DNA of 64,000 nt from Burkholderia puraquae (lineage in GTDB: Bacteria > Pseudomonadota > Gammaproteobacteria > Burkholderiales > Burkholderiaceae). The first letter of the stretch is position 1. Each line of letters starts with the position of its first letter. The stretch is from positions 242,284 through 306,283 of the forward strand of contig NZ_NBYX01000008.1 in NCBI RefSeq assembly GCF_002099195.1, in the 5' to 3' direction. Shown in pieces: positions 17,602 through 27,063 of this stretch. The notes below the pieces were generated by a model, which saw only the letters and a program-made list of their open reading frames with translations, was not told where the DNA came from and did not search any database. Both the position numbers and the translations under genes were made by a program.

Positions 17602-18540
17602 TCATAGCTGTGCCGCACGTTCCGGTGTCCGGCGTCCGCGCAACACGTCGATGAACGCAATCAGGTTTCCAGCCAGCCGGCCGCGCCGATCGATATAGGC
17701 TTCCGGCGCGATCGATTTCACCATGTTGGCCGCGAAGTTGCGCACGATCTGGCGGCACGCATCGCTACGCGACAGCGTCCCCTTGGCCATCATGTAGACC
17801 GGGTTCATGACTTGCGAGTAACCGAGCCGACGTCCGGACACGCGGCCGCGCTTCACGCCCAGATGCACGCCCACAGCACTGCCGAGTTTCACGAGCCGGC
17901 CGTGGCGCTGGGCGACCCGGGCACCAAAATCGAGATCCTCCAGCCAGCCGTACAGCACGAGCCGTTCATCGAAACGCAACGCGGCAACCGCCGACGCACG
18001 GAACGCCATGTTGCAGCCGTAAGGACTGTAGCCGTCCATGGCCCATCTCTGCGTGTCGCCCCGTACGGCGGCCAGCGCCCGCTTCGCATCGTCGATCGTG
18101 AGTCCGGGGCCGAGAATGCCGTCCGCAACGACGTGCCCCGTCACGCAGGCGAGCATCGGATCGCGCTCGAATGCGTCCGCAACCACGCACAGCCAGTCCG
18201 TTTGCGGAACGAAATCGTCGTCGAAGAACGCGACATAGTCCGTACCGGCCGGCATCCTGTCGAGGATCGCATTGCGTTGACGCGTCAAGCCAGGCTCGAC
18301 GAACACGACGGACAGATCATCGGCTTCGGCAAGCGCACCGATGTCGTCCGGCCCCGTACACGCGACGATGATCGACGCCGGCCGAAGCGTTTGCGCACGC
18401 AGGCAGGCAACGATGTTCGCCAGCTCGGCGGGCCGGCCGCGCGTCGCGATGCCGGCACACACGCGCGATTCGCGCGATGTCGCGCGGTCATCCACGTTGA
18501 CGGTTCCGCTCTCGCGAACTTCCCATTCATGAGTCATCAC
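17602..18540 (-). CDS. Glycosyltransferase family 2
   Basis: A 312-residue GT-A enzyme. N-terminal CAGIATRGRPAELANIVACL begins the nucleotide-sugar fold, and the metal-binding DxD is in FFDDDFVP (about residue 115). YSPYGCNMAFRASAV and the catalytic-base region YGWLEDLDFGARVAQR follow, as in rhamnosyl/galactosyl transferases of the family. Start 18540 is 9 bp after the flippase stop. A second ATG at 18537 is equally possible. Part of the continuous wzc-GT-wzy-wzx-GT2 run. Confidence 0.9.
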   Translation of the reverse strand: MMTHEWEVRESGTVNVDDRATSRESRVCAGIATRGRPAELANIVACLRAQTLRPASIIVACTGPDDIGALAEADDLSVVFVEPGLTRQRNAILDRMPAGTDYVAFFDDDFVPQTDWLCVVADAFERDPMLACVTGHVVADGILGPGLTIDDAKRALAAVRGDTQRWAMDGYSPYGCNMAFRASAVAALRFDERLVLYGWLEDLDFGARVAQRHGRLVKLGSAVGVHLGVKRGRVSGRRLGYSQVMNPVYMMAKGTLSRSDACRQIVRNFAANMVKSIAPEAYIDRRGRLAGNLIAFIDVLRGRRTPERAAQL

Positions 18541-18549
18541 ACACCCTCG

Positions 18550-19839
18550 TTACTGGCGAATTCGGTTGTCGCCGACAGTCGTGGCCGGAACGCCGTCGAT
18601 ACCGAAGATTTCCGTCAGCAGCTTCGCGCGCCACAGGCCGGCTGCCAGCACGCTCAGCATCGTCAACTCCCCGACCAGGCGCGCGCCTGCCATCCCAAGC
18701 GCACCCCATTGGTTCGCCAGCGGAATCGCGCATGCAAGGCTCACGATCGCGCCCAGCACGCCGGCCTGTGCAAGCAGGCGCTCGAGCTTGCGCGGAATCA
18801 GGAAATAGGCACCGAGCACCTGCGTGCAGACGCTGACGGGAAGCACGAACACCATGAGATTCAACACCGGCACACAGCGCTCGAAGCCCGCACCGAGCGC
18901 GAGCGGAATCAGCCGCTCCGACAGCAGGACAGTCGCGACAGCCATAAGCGCCGCCCCGGAAAAGAACCACACGAACACCCGCCGCATCAGACGATTCGCG
19001 CGCGCCGGATCGCTGCCGACCAGGCTGGTCAGTTTCGGCACCAGGATCTGCGCGGCCGGCGACATCACACTCAATCCCGCCGCGACGAGCCGCTCGGCGA
19101 CACCGAACGCGCTGACCTCGGACGCATGCGCCATGGTCGACAACAGATACGTCGACGCGCCTGCCAGCAACACCGATGTACCGCCATAGACGAAGATGAC
19201 CGTCGACCTGCGGATCAGGTCCACGGCCCGCTTCAGGTTCGAGACGGCGCCGGCGAACTCTCGCCGGATCAGCCAGTACGCAAGCCCGAGCTGGACGACG
19301 CTCGACGTCAGCAGCAGCGGAAATACACGCTCGACGTCGGACGGGTGATGCACGAAGCCGACGATCAGCGACAACGAAATCGCGAAGCCGATGACCTCGA
19401 TCCGGACGCTCGCGATCGCGCGGCCGGTGCTGACGAGATACCATCCGACGTTGAATGCCGAGACCAGCCCCATCGCGATGACGACCGGCCCGCTCGACAA
19501 GTGCTGGCGAAACGCCAGCGACGCGCCGATCGCGATCGTTCCGGCGACGATGGCCGGCACGCACAGCAGCTGCCGGGCGATCACGTGGGTGCGCAGAATC
19601 CCGGCCCGCTCGGCGCTGCCTGCGGCATGCACGGTATCGCGCGCGCCGACCGTCGGAAAGCCGTAGCTCACGAACAGCCAGAGCGAATTCGACAGCGAGG
19701 CGCCCGCCAGCACCAGGCCATAACCGCTCGCGCCGAGCGCACGTCCGTAATACGGGAGCATGAACAACGGATACAGATAGCGGAACATGTAGGCCACATA
19801 CACCGCAAGCAATTCCGTACGAGACGAGGTGGTGTTCAT
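18550..19839 (-). CDS. wzx: Wzx-type polysaccharide flippase
   Basis: A 429-residue membrane protein of the MOP exporter/Wzx family, expected to move the lipid-linked repeat unit to the periplasmic face. It is almost entirely hydrophobic helices (about 12): the start MNTTSSRTELLAVYVAYMFR, then LFMLPYYGRALGASGYGLVL, AERLVAAGLSVMSPAAQILV and NLMVFVLPVSVCTQVLGAYF. The start at 19839 overlaps the stop of the polymerase gene by 4 bp. Assignment rests on topology, neighbours and the PYYGRALGASGYGL motif, typical of Wzx. Confidence 0.85.
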   Translation of the reverse strand: MNTTSSRTELLAVYVAYMFRYLYPLFMLPYYGRALGASGYGLVLAGASLSNSLWLFVSYGFPTVGARDTVHAAGSAERAGILRTHVIARQLLCVPAIVAGTIAIGASLAFRQHLSSGPVVIAMGLVSAFNVGWYLVSTGRAIASVRIEVIGFAISLSLIVGFVHHPSDVERVFPLLLTSSVVQLGLAYWLIRREFAGAVSNLKRAVDLIRRSTVIFVYGGTSVLLAGASTYLLSTMAHASEVSAFGVAERLVAAGLSVMSPAAQILVPKLTSLVGSDPARANRLMRRVFVWFFSGAALMAVATVLLSERLIPLALGAGFERCVPVLNLMVFVLPVSVCTQVLGAYFLIPRKLERLLAQAGVLGAIVSLACAIPLANQWGALGMAGARLVGELTMLSVLAAGLWRAKLLTEIFGIDGVPATTVGDNRIRQ

Positions 19840-21224
19840 GACGCCCTCGGCCCCGGATTCGACGCACGCCTGACGTTCAATGCCCCGAACGCCGCCGCCG
19901 CAAACAGATAGACGCATGGACCGAGGTCGAACACCGTACCCGAGAGCGTCGCGCCGATCAGCGCCGCGGCCAGCGCTTGAACGGCGGCGAAACTGACGAT
20001 CCGATCCGATGCCCATGTCGCGGGCCGCACGCGCACGCGCACGGTGCGGTAAAGGAACAGACCGAACAACGTCGCGCCCAGCAGACCAAGATTGCCGAGC
20101 GTCACCGCGACGAAGCTCGATGCCCTCGCGCTGCCCAGGCCAGCGCCGAGCCCGAACGTATCGACGAAGTTGATCAGCGACTGCATGTTCCACGCGCTAC
20201 GCTCGATGCCCGAATCGCTGCTCATCTTGCTCGTCAACGTCCGGTTGATCACCTCGGACACGGCCGTGACGACCGGCGAATCGATTGCGATCAGGACGCA
20301 CGCGATCAGTGCGGCCGCCACGCAGGCCACCGCCAGCATCCGGAACTTCCTTGCCTGGCTGGTACGGACGATCGCGCCGGAGCGGCTGGCCATGAAGACG
20401 GCGAGATAGATCGAGAGCCCCACGTATCCGGTGCTCGACGTCGACAGCAGCACGAAACCGGCCGTCAGCAGCGCAAGCAATCCAGACAGGCGCCGCCGAT
20501 AGCCGAGCAGCCAAAGATTGGCCGTGAACGCAAACAGCGGCAACGAGAACCCGGCAAACGCCGATGCTTCGGAGAAGGTCCCGCTGATTCGCCGCATGCC
20601 GCCGACCTCCGCACCGTCCAGGATCGAGTACTGCGCGGTCTTGAGCGGATCCAGCAGGCTGACGCCCGCAGCGCTGCCGAACAGGTCGGCCGCCGCGGCG
20701 ATCGCGTTCAACGCGGTCAGGCACAGGAAGGCATCCGCCACCACCCGGCTGGCGTCGCGCCGCCGCATCACCATCGAGGCGGCCAGATACAGCAGGCATT
20801 CGCCGATCAAGTATGCGGACTGGCTCAGGTTGCCGGACACGGGGCCAAGCGGCTGCAGCATGAGTTGCGCCGTGCCGATGTTGGAACGATCGATGGAATA
20901 GACCGACGTGGTGTCGGCCAGCATGCGCGGAAACACGACGGCCGTCATGCACGCGTAGCCGGTCAACACCAGCAGCCAGAACCCGGGCGAGCCGACGCGC
21001 AGGCTGCCGCGGATCGCGCGCGAATCCTCAAGGAACAGCGCACGTGCGACGAAGAGCGGCATCATCAGGCTGGCCGGCAACACGCCCAGCCCGCCGAATG
21101 CGACCGCCTCGGTCGCCCCGAACAGCGTGCTGGCCACCATGACGTAGACCGCCCACCGATAGGGCAGCACGAACGTCAGGATGCCGAGCGCGACGACGAT
21201 CACGCCGAACAGGCTCAGCTCCAC
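19836..21224 (-). CDS. Wzy-type polysaccharide polymerase
   Basis: A 462-residue inner-membrane protein with about 11-12 helices and a large periplasmic segment (roughly GTFSEASAFAGFSLPLFAF and the helices after it), as in O-antigen/EPS polymerases. FSEASAFAGF followed by LLSTSSTGYVGL matches the usual SE(A/P)S and TGS/STG patterns of the Wzy family. The start is GTG at 21224, with AAGGG upstream, overlapping the end of the glycosyltransferase gene by 10 bp; there is no nearby in-frame ATG. Its stop overlaps wzx. Wzy proteins diverge quickly, so position and topology carry most of the weight. Confidence 0.82.
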   Translation of the reverse strand: MELSLFGVIVVALGILTFVLPYRWAVYVMVASTLFGATEAVAFGGLGVLPASLMMPLFVARALFLEDSRAIRGSLRVGSPGFWLLVLTGYACMTAVVFPRMLADTTSVYSIDRSNIGTAQLMLQPLGPVSGNLSQSAYLIGECLLYLAASMVMRRRDASRVVADAFLCLTALNAIAAAADLFGSAAGVSLLDPLKTAQYSILDGAEVGGMRRISGTFSEASAFAGFSLPLFAFTANLWLLGYRRRLSGLLALLTAGFVLLSTSSTGYVGLSIYLAVFMASRSGAIVRTSQARKFRMLAVACVAAALIACVLIAIDSPVVTAVSEVINRTLTSKMSSDSGIERSAWNMQSLINFVDTFGLGAGLGSARASSFVAVTLGNLGLLGATLFGLFLYRTVRVRVRPATWASDRIVSFAAVQALAAALIGATLSGTVFDLGPCVYLFAAAAFGALNVRRASNPGPRAS

Positions 21225-22483
21225 GATGGTTCGCCCTTTTCCGTGCTGCCGGCCGTGTCGCGCGCCCCGGCGGCAGATGCCCGGTTGCGCAACGTTCTCG
21301 CCATCACTTCCAGCAGGCCGTCGCGAAAGCGCTCGACCGTGAATCGCTGCGCATTGGCGCGGCACACGAGTGGATCGAACACGCCTGCCGCCTCGAAGCG
21401 CGTCACGGCGTCCACGATGTCCGCGTGTTCCTGCCGCGAGAAGAACAACCCCGTGCGTAGGCTCTCATCCCCGGATGCGATCACCGTCTCGAGCGCCCCG
21501 CCGCGCCCGTATGCGATGACCGGCGTTCCGCACGCTTGCGCCTCGACCGGCGTGATGCCGAAATCTTCTTCGGCAGCGAATACGAACGCCTTCGCACGCT
21601 GCATGTAGTCGATGAGCACCGCATCCGGCTGATACCCCAGCAGCGTGACGTTCGGCGTGGCGGCGGCCTTGACGCGCTCGAAATCCGGGCCGTCGCCAAT
21701 GACGACGAGACGCCGTTCCGGCATGCGGGCGAACGCCTCCACGATGAGCGGCACGCATTTGTACGGCACCATGCGCGACGCCGTCAGATAGAAATCCTCT
21801 TTCTGCGTGCCCAGCGAAAAACGCCCGATGTCGACCGGCGGATAGACGACCGCCGCGTCGTAGCCGTACACCTTGCGGATGCGTCTTGCGATGAAACCGG
21901 AGTTCGCCACGAATGCATCGACGCCGTGCGCGGTACGCTGATCCCAGATGCGAATGTAGTGGAGCATCGCGCGCGCGATCCAGCCTTTCACCCCCTTCGA
22001 CAAGCCCGACTCGTTCAGGTAACGATGCTGCAGATCCCACGCATAGCGAATCGGCGAGTGCACGTAGCTCATGTGCAGTTGATCCGGCCCGGTGATGACC
22101 CCCTTCGCGACCGCATGGCTCGATGAAATCACCAGGTCGTAGCCGGAGAGGTCGAGCTGTTCGATCGCGAACGGCATCAATGGCAAGTACGCGCGATAGG
22201 CCGATCGTGCGTACGGCAGCCGCTGGATGAACGACGTGGTGGCGACCTTGCCGAGCAGTTTCTCGCGCTCGCTGTCCGGCAGGAAATCGACCACCGTGAA
22301 CAGGTCCGCCTGCGGCCAGATGTTGAGGATTTCGGCGAGGACCTTCTCGGAGCCCGCATAGGTCGTCAGCCAGTCGTGCACGACAGCCACGCGACTGAAA
22401 TGCCGCCCCGCCTCGTGTTCGGTGTGCCGCGCGTCAGCCTGCGAACTCGTCACGGCGTCACGCATTGAAGTTGTATCGTCCAT
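21215..22483 (-). CDS. Glycosyltransferase family 4
   Basis: A 422-residue GT-B enzyme related to mannosyl/fucosyl transferases of exopolysaccharide loci. Family stretches: AVVHDWLTTYAGSEKVLAEI, then YDLVISSSHAVAKGV, YVHSPIRYAWDLQHRYL, FYLTASRMVPYKCVPLIVEA and the E-x7-E motif EDFGITPVEAQACGTPVIAY. Start 22483 has GGGGAT upstream. The HDWLTTYAGSEKVL and VHSPIRYAWD motifs are typical of GT4 enzymes that act early in repeat-unit assembly, but donor and acceptor cannot be told. Confidence 0.9.
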   Translation of the reverse strand: MDDTTSMRDAVTSSQADARHTEHEAGRHFSRVAVVHDWLTTYAGSEKVLAEILNIWPQADLFTVVDFLPDSEREKLLGKVATTSFIQRLPYARSAYRAYLPLMPFAIEQLDLSGYDLVISSSHAVAKGVITGPDQLHMSYVHSPIRYAWDLQHRYLNESGLSKGVKGWIARAMLHYIRIWDQRTAHGVDAFVANSGFIARRIRKVYGYDAAVVYPPVDIGRFSLGTQKEDFYLTASRMVPYKCVPLIVEAFARMPERRLVVIGDGPDFERVKAAATPNVTLLGYQPDAVLIDYMQRAKAFVFAAEEDFGITPVEAQACGTPVIAYGRGGALETVIASGDESLRTGLFFSRQEHADIVDAVTRFEAAGVFDPLVCRANAQRFTVERFRDGLLEVMARTLRNRASAAGARDTAGSTEKGEPSWS

Positions 22484-22556
22484 GCAGATCCCCGCCCGAA
22501 AGTTGCCCCTGGCCGCCCGTCACGTCGGCCGGCCGCCTTTTCCATGCCGGCATCCG

Positions 22557-24779
22557 TCATTCCTTGCCGTAATACGCGTGGCTGTCGCGATTGTGGCGAT
22601 ACCGCCCGTAGCCGTACGCATAGCGCCCCGGCCGCACGCTGAGCCCGTTGAAGATCAGTCCGTGCGGAGACACGCCCACGTGTCGCAGCCGCCGGATCGA
22701 TTCCTTGATCTCGCCGTGTTTCGTCACGCCCTGGCGCACCACCAGGAACGTCACGCCTGCGTAGCCGGCCAGTTGCGCGGCGTCGGGAACCGCAAGGATC
22801 GGCGGCCCGTCGCACACGATCACGTCGTACGTCGCGCCCAGTTCGGACAGAATCGCGTGCAGATCCGAATCGAACAGCGCGTCGCTCGCATTGATCTGCA
22901 CGCTGCCCGTCGCGATGAAATCGACACCCTTCAGGATCTCGCGATGCACTACGTCTTCAGCGCGATGGGTGCCCTGCAACAGCTCGACGAGCCCGGCCCC
23001 CGGGCCGACGGGAACCGTCCGCTGAAGCCCGCTTCGACGCAGGTCGGCATCGACCAGCAGCACGCGCTTTCCGGCCGAGCCGAGCACGGCAGCGAGGTTC
23101 AGCGAGATGAAGGATTTCCCGATGGAAGGCGTCGGGCCGGTGATGAACACCATCCGGTTCGGCACGTCGGTCATCGCGAACTCCAGTGCGGTCCGGAAGC
23201 TGCGCAGGCTCTCGAGTGCCGGGTCCATCATCGCGTTGTGCGCGAGAATCAGTTCGCGGGACGGCATATTCGCGACCCGGCGCAAACGCGTCAGCGACGC
23301 TTCCTGGCGGCTGTACGGCACCGTCGCATACACGGGTACGCCGCAGACGTGCTCCACCTCGATCGGGTCGTCGATCGAGTCGAACATGCGGCGGCGGCTG
23401 AACGCAACCGTCGCGCCGATCAGCAACCCGAAGACTGCCGACCCGACGATCACGAGCAGGCGCTTCGGCCGGACCGGCTCTTCGGGAACGGCCGCCGTGT
23501 CGACCAGTCGTACGTTGCCGACCTTCCCCGCCTTGACGAGACGCAGTTGCTCCTGCGTATTGAGCAAGTTCGTGTACAGCTCGGTCCCGACCTGCACGTC
23601 ACGTTGCAATCGCAACACGTCCTGCTCGACGGGGGGCAACGCACGAGTCCGCTGGTCGATACCCGAGATCTCCGCCTGGGCCGTATCGAGCTGCGCATCG
23701 AGCGCACGTATGGCCGGGTGTTCCGGCGTGAAGCGCGCCATCAGTTCGTCGCGCTTCTGCTTCAGCGTCGTCAGGCGTGACTGCGCATCGACCGAGCGCT
23801 GCAACAATGCCGTTGCTTCCTCGTCGAGATTCAGCGTTCCGTGCTTTGCGCGATATTCGTTGAAACGATTCTCGGAGAGCTCGAGCTGGGCCCTCAGTTC
23901 CGGCAACTGAGCACTGAGGAAGCTGATCGATCGCTCGGCTTCCTCGGATTTGCGCCGCTCGTTCTGATGGACATATTCGGTACCCAGCGTATTGAGGATC
24001 ATCGCCGTCTTCACCGGGTCGGACCCGTCGAGCGTGACGCCGATCACGTCCGATTGCTTGCCTTTCTCCGCGATGTTCAGGCTCTGCCGGAGATCCTCGA
24101 TCGTCGACAATGTCGAATACCGGCGCAGCACGAACGTGGCACCCGGCTTGCCGCGGACCGACGTGACCAGCAGGACGAGCGGGCCGTCCGGTGTGGCCAC
24201 CTTCAGCGGCACGCCGACCGTGCCGCCCGCGTCGACATCCGGGCCCGACAGGCGGTACGTGTTGCCGGGCCGCAGCGCCATGACGAAGGTTTCACCATAG
24301 AGCTTGTCGGGCACGTCGAACTGGGCAACCGAGATGCGTTCGGTGCCGGTCACATAGCCGAACGGCAGCGGATCCGACACACGTGTCGCGTGCCGGGACA
24401 ACAATGATCCGATCAGCGGCAAGTAGCGCGGATGCGCGTCGATGGCCAGCGACAAGGTGTCGACCACCTTGCTCGCCACCAGGCGGGACCTCAGCACCTC
24501 GATTTCCGACGATGCCTGGGTCTTGACGTCGAACATCGACGAAATGTCGCCGAGCATGCTCTTTGCCGAATTCGTGTTTTCCTCGACCTGCACCAGGATA
24601 TCGGCCCGATACACCGGTACCCCGAGAAACGCATAGGTCGTACCGATCAACAGCATCAATCCCGTGACGAGCGCGATCAGCCGCCGGTTGTCGTAGAGCG
24701 CGTCGAGATAGCTCGCGATATTCCCGGGCGGCCCGTCGTCCGGTTCCGCGTAACGCACTGGCGCATCAAGATGGTTCAT
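22557..24779 (-). CDS. wzc: Wzc-type tyrosine autokinase/chain-length regulator
   Basis: A 740-residue BY-kinase with fused Wzz-like chain-length domain. TM1 is near residues 35-58 (ALVTGLMLLIGTTYAFLG), a long periplasmic coiled coil follows, and TM2 is near 420-440 (LLVIVGSAVFGLLIGATVAF). The cytoplasmic kinase has Walker A (FITGPTPSIGKSFISLN), Walker A' (VLLVDADLRRSG) and Walker B (VIVCDGPPILA). The C-terminal tail carries a six-tyrosine cluster (RYAYGYGRYRH and AYYGKE) for autophosphorylation. Dephosphorylation by the Wzb encoded just upstream would cycle it. Start 24779 (MNHLDAPVRYAEP) has AGGAAA before it and overlaps the end of wzb. Confidence 0.95.
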   Translation of the reverse strand: MNHLDAPVRYAEPDDGPPGNIASYLDALYDNRRLIALVTGLMLLIGTTYAFLGVPVYRADILVQVEENTNSAKSMLGDISSMFDVKTQASSEIEVLRSRLVASKVVDTLSLAIDAHPRYLPLIGSLLSRHATRVSDPLPFGYVTGTERISVAQFDVPDKLYGETFVMALRPGNTYRLSGPDVDAGGTVGVPLKVATPDGPLVLLVTSVRGKPGATFVLRRYSTLSTIEDLRQSLNIAEKGKQSDVIGVTLDGSDPVKTAMILNTLGTEYVHQNERRKSEEAERSISFLSAQLPELRAQLELSENRFNEYRAKHGTLNLDEEATALLQRSVDAQSRLTTLKQKRDELMARFTPEHPAIRALDAQLDTAQAEISGIDQRTRALPPVEQDVLRLQRDVQVGTELYTNLLNTQEQLRLVKAGKVGNVRLVDTAAVPEEPVRPKRLLVIVGSAVFGLLIGATVAFSRRRMFDSIDDPIEVEHVCGVPVYATVPYSRQEASLTRLRRVANMPSRELILAHNAMMDPALESLRSFRTALEFAMTDVPNRMVFITGPTPSIGKSFISLNLAAVLGSAGKRVLLVDADLRRSGLQRTVPVGPGAGLVELLQGTHRAEDVVHREILKGVDFIATGSVQINASDALFDSDLHAILSELGATYDVIVCDGPPILAVPDAAQLAGYAGVTFLVVRQGVTKHGEIKESIRRLRHVGVSPHGLIFNGLSVRPGRYAYGYGRYRHNRDSHAYYGKE

Positions 24780-25236
24780 GGGTCGTTTCCTGCAATGTTT
24801 GGGTATGACGGGTGACATCGGCCAGCAGACCGGACCAGTGCCTGACGCCCGTCATCAGCCGGTCGACGGTCGCCGCGTATGCGGCACTGTCGAGCCGGTA
24901 GGGATCCGCCACATCCCCGTCCGGCAGCAGGCGGCAGACGCGTCCGGAGACGGACGGGTAACGGTGTACGATGACCTGACGCTGACGCTCGCTCATCGTC
25001 AGCACGAGCGCGGACGACTCGATCATCCAGCGCGCCAGCAGTTGCGAGCGATGCTGGCCGAGGTCGATGCCGATACGCCGCATGATGGCGATCGCAGCCG
25101 GATCGGCGCCCATGCCGGGCATCGCGTCGACGCCTGCCGACATCACATGCACACCCTCCAGCACGCGTCGAAACAGCGCCTCTGCCATCGGGCTTCGGCA
25201 CACGTTCGCGGTACACACCAGGAGCAGACGGTTCAT
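24766..25236 (-). CDS. wzb: Wzb-type low-molecular-weight protein tyrosine phosphatase
   Basis: A 156-residue cytoplasmic phosphatase that removes phosphate from the Wzc tyrosine tail. The active-site P-loop C-x5-R is LVCTANVCRSPMAEAL at residues 6-21, and the general-acid aspartate is in DVADPYRL (about residue 110). Length and order are typical. It lies 1 bp after wza, and its 3' end overlaps wzc by 14 bp, so wza-wzb-wzc form one tightly coupled unit. Confidence 0.94.
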   Translation of the reverse strand: MNRLLLVCTANVCRSPMAEALFRRVLEGVHVMSAGVDAMPGMGADPAAIAIMRRIGIDLGQHRSQLLARWMIESSALVLTMSERQRQVIVHRYPSVSGRVCRLLPDGDVADPYRLDSAAYAATVDRLMTGVRHWSGLLADVTRHTQTLQETTHEPS

Positions 25237-25237
25237 G

Positions 25238-26503
25238 TCAGAACGCGATGTTGCGGCCGGTCGCGAGCGTCTGCGCGCTAGGCAGGAACATTCCCACCAC
25301 ACGGCTCCAGCGCACCAGGGACGACGCATCGACGAACACCACGTCGTCGGGCATCAGATCGAAATCGTTCGCGAGCGCCATCGCGGCCGGCGATGTCGCA
25401 TTCAGGTGAAAGACCGTCGGCGCGCCGCCGCGCCTGCTGCGCACGACATAAACCTGGCTCGCATCGCCCGAATACGGACTGACGCCGCCCGCATAGCCGA
25501 GCGCGTCGTTCAACGTCAGGCGCCCGTTGTTGAACGTCGCCGTCATCGTGTGCCCGACTTCGCCGAGCACGAACACCTTGCTGTCGCTGAGCGGATACAC
25601 GCGCACGAGATCGCCGCTTTGCAGCAGGATCCGGTCGGGGTTGAGTCCCTGCTCGATCATGCGCGGCAGGTTCACCGTCACGGTCGCATCGCCGCGCGTG
25701 ACCGCGACGCGTGCGCGATCGCCGTTCGACGTGAATCCACCTGCGCGATTGATCGCTTCGGGCAGCGTCATCGGCAGGTCGTTCATCACCTGAAGGCCGG
25801 GAATGCGGACTTCACCGTCGAGATAGATGCGCCGGCTGCGATACGCCTGAATCCGCAAGGTCACCTGCGGATCGCGGATGTAACGCGCCAGGTGGCGCGC
25901 AAGCAGGTCGCGCGCCTGCAATTCCGTGAGCCCGCCGACCTTGACGGGGCCGACATACGCGAATTGCACCACCCCGTTCGTGTCGACCGTATAGCCGGAA
26001 ACGATCGCGTTCGAACCGGTCGTATCGATGCCGTTCGATGTCGCGACGACGGGCATGTTGAGTTCCGGGTGATCCCATACGACGATGCTGAGGACATCGC
26101 CGGGCCCGAGCGTGTACGGTCGCGCCTGCTGAAACAGCGAGAGCACGTCCTTCGGGATCGACGGCCCGGCCTTCGCTCGCGTCTGGTCGATCAGCGCGGC
26201 ATCGATCTCGACGAGCGCGCCGGTGGGCGGCGCATCTTCGGTTACCGTGCCGCCCGTCGTGGCCGCAAGCGACGCCGCATGCGTCGCCCGGCCACAGGCC
26301 CCCGACGGATCCGCGGAAACGTCGGCCGGGCACCCACCGCGAAAAGTCATGCCCGGTGCAAACGCGCAGCCGCCGAGCCACGTCAGCGCGAGCGCGACCG
26401 ACAGGATTCCGCCGCATCGTGCAACCCGGTGACGTACGTTCCGCGCTTCCTTCGATACGACGGACAGTGCTATCGTTCGAATACCGATCAGATGGTCAAT
26501 CAT
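25238..26503 (-). CDS. wza: Wza-type outer-membrane polysaccharide export lipoprotein
   Basis: A roughly 421-residue lipoprotein forming the octameric export channel. The lipobox is WLGGC after the hydrophobic stretch GGILSVALALTWL, giving an N-acyl cysteine near residue 46. Polysaccharide-export domain motifs: YTLGPGDVLSIVVWDHPEL, then QFAYVGPVKVGGLTELQARD and SRRIYLDGEVRIPGLQVMND, followed by two SLBB repeats (GEVRIPGLQVMNDLPMTLPE, then LGEVGHTMTATFNNGRLTL). The start is uncertain: the ATG at 26503 leaves an unusually long 22-residue lead before the signal helix, and upstream codons have no better ribosome-binding site. It lies 560 bp downstream of the initiating transferase gene. Confidence 0.92.
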   Translation of the reverse strand: MIDHLIGIRTIALSVVSKEARNVRHRVARCGGILSVALALTWLGGCAFAPGMTFRGGCPADVSADPSGACGRATHAASLAATTGGTVTEDAPPTGALVEIDAALIDQTRAKAGPSIPKDVLSLFQQARPYTLGPGDVLSIVVWDHPELNMPVVATSNGIDTTGSNAIVSGYTVDTNGVVQFAYVGPVKVGGLTELQARDLLARHLARYIRDPQVTLRIQAYRSRRIYLDGEVRIPGLQVMNDLPMTLPEAINRAGGFTSNGDRARVAVTRGDATVTVNLPRMIEQGLNPDRILLQSGDLVRVYPLSDSKVFVLGEVGHTMTATFNNGRLTLNDALGYAGGVSPYSGDASQVYVVRSRRGGAPTVFHLNATSPAAMALANDFDLMPDDVVFVDASSLVRWSRVVGMFLPSAQTLATGRNIAF

Positions 26504-26639
26504 ATTTTTTGGCCTATGTGTTGGGTGGCTGCTCGAATCGATCCTCCACCGTCTTCTGTCAATCACGCGCATCGCAAAGCAACCGCACGCCCTGGCATAT
26601 CAGCACTCACCCCGAAACGATCTCGCTTCTTGCCATTTC

Positions 26640-27008
26640 ATGAAAATCCCGCACCTGCTTGCTGTTGCAACGAGTATTTCGCTCAGCGTCACCGCCCTCG
26701 CACAGTTCCCTGCATCCACCGCTTCCGCCAGACGCGTGCCCCACGCCACCCGCACGACGCAGACCGGTGCGATGCTTCCAGTTCCGGCCAGCGCGGCGAG
26801 CGACGCCGCATCGTCGGCCAGACCCGACGCACCGAAGCTGTCAGGCGCGACGGGCAAGCATCACGCACCGCTGACGCGTCGCCAGCACCTTGCCCGCTAC
26901 CGCGACCGGAACAGCGGCGCCGCAAGCGGCACGACCGGCGACCCGTACCAATACGACGGCTGGTCGGCATCCTCGGCTTACGCCAATCCGGCCCCCACTT
27001 CCCCGTGA
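26640..27008 (+). CDS. Possible small secreted protein, antisense to the operon gap
   Basis: A 122-residue frame on the opposite strand to the surrounding operon. It opens with a convincing signal peptide, MKIPHLLAVATSISLSVTAL with cleavage after AQ, followed by an Ala/Ser/Thr/Pro-rich mature part with no recognised domain (APLTRRQHLARYRDRN, then DPYQYDGWSASSAYANPAP). No Shine-Dalgarno element is visible before the ATG. It fills the gap between wza and the initiating transferase. Because it is in the space that the operon transcript should cross, expression would need its own promoter. I keep it as a candidate only. Confidence 0.4.
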   Translation: MKIPHLLAVATSISLSVTALAQFPASTASARRVPHATRTTQTGAMLPVPASAASDAASSARPDAPKLSGATGKHHAPLTRRQHLARYRDRNSGAASGTTGDPYQYDGWSASSAYANPAPTSP

Positions 27009-27063
27009 TGCCGCCGCGTCGCGGGCCGGCCTCGCGACGTCGATCACGCACCGCATGCAGGCG

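Noticed and set aside
17812..19911. A 699-codon plus-strand frame across the GT2 and wzx genes
   Set aside because: Composition of a shadow frame and no domain; both genes on the minus strand are convincing.
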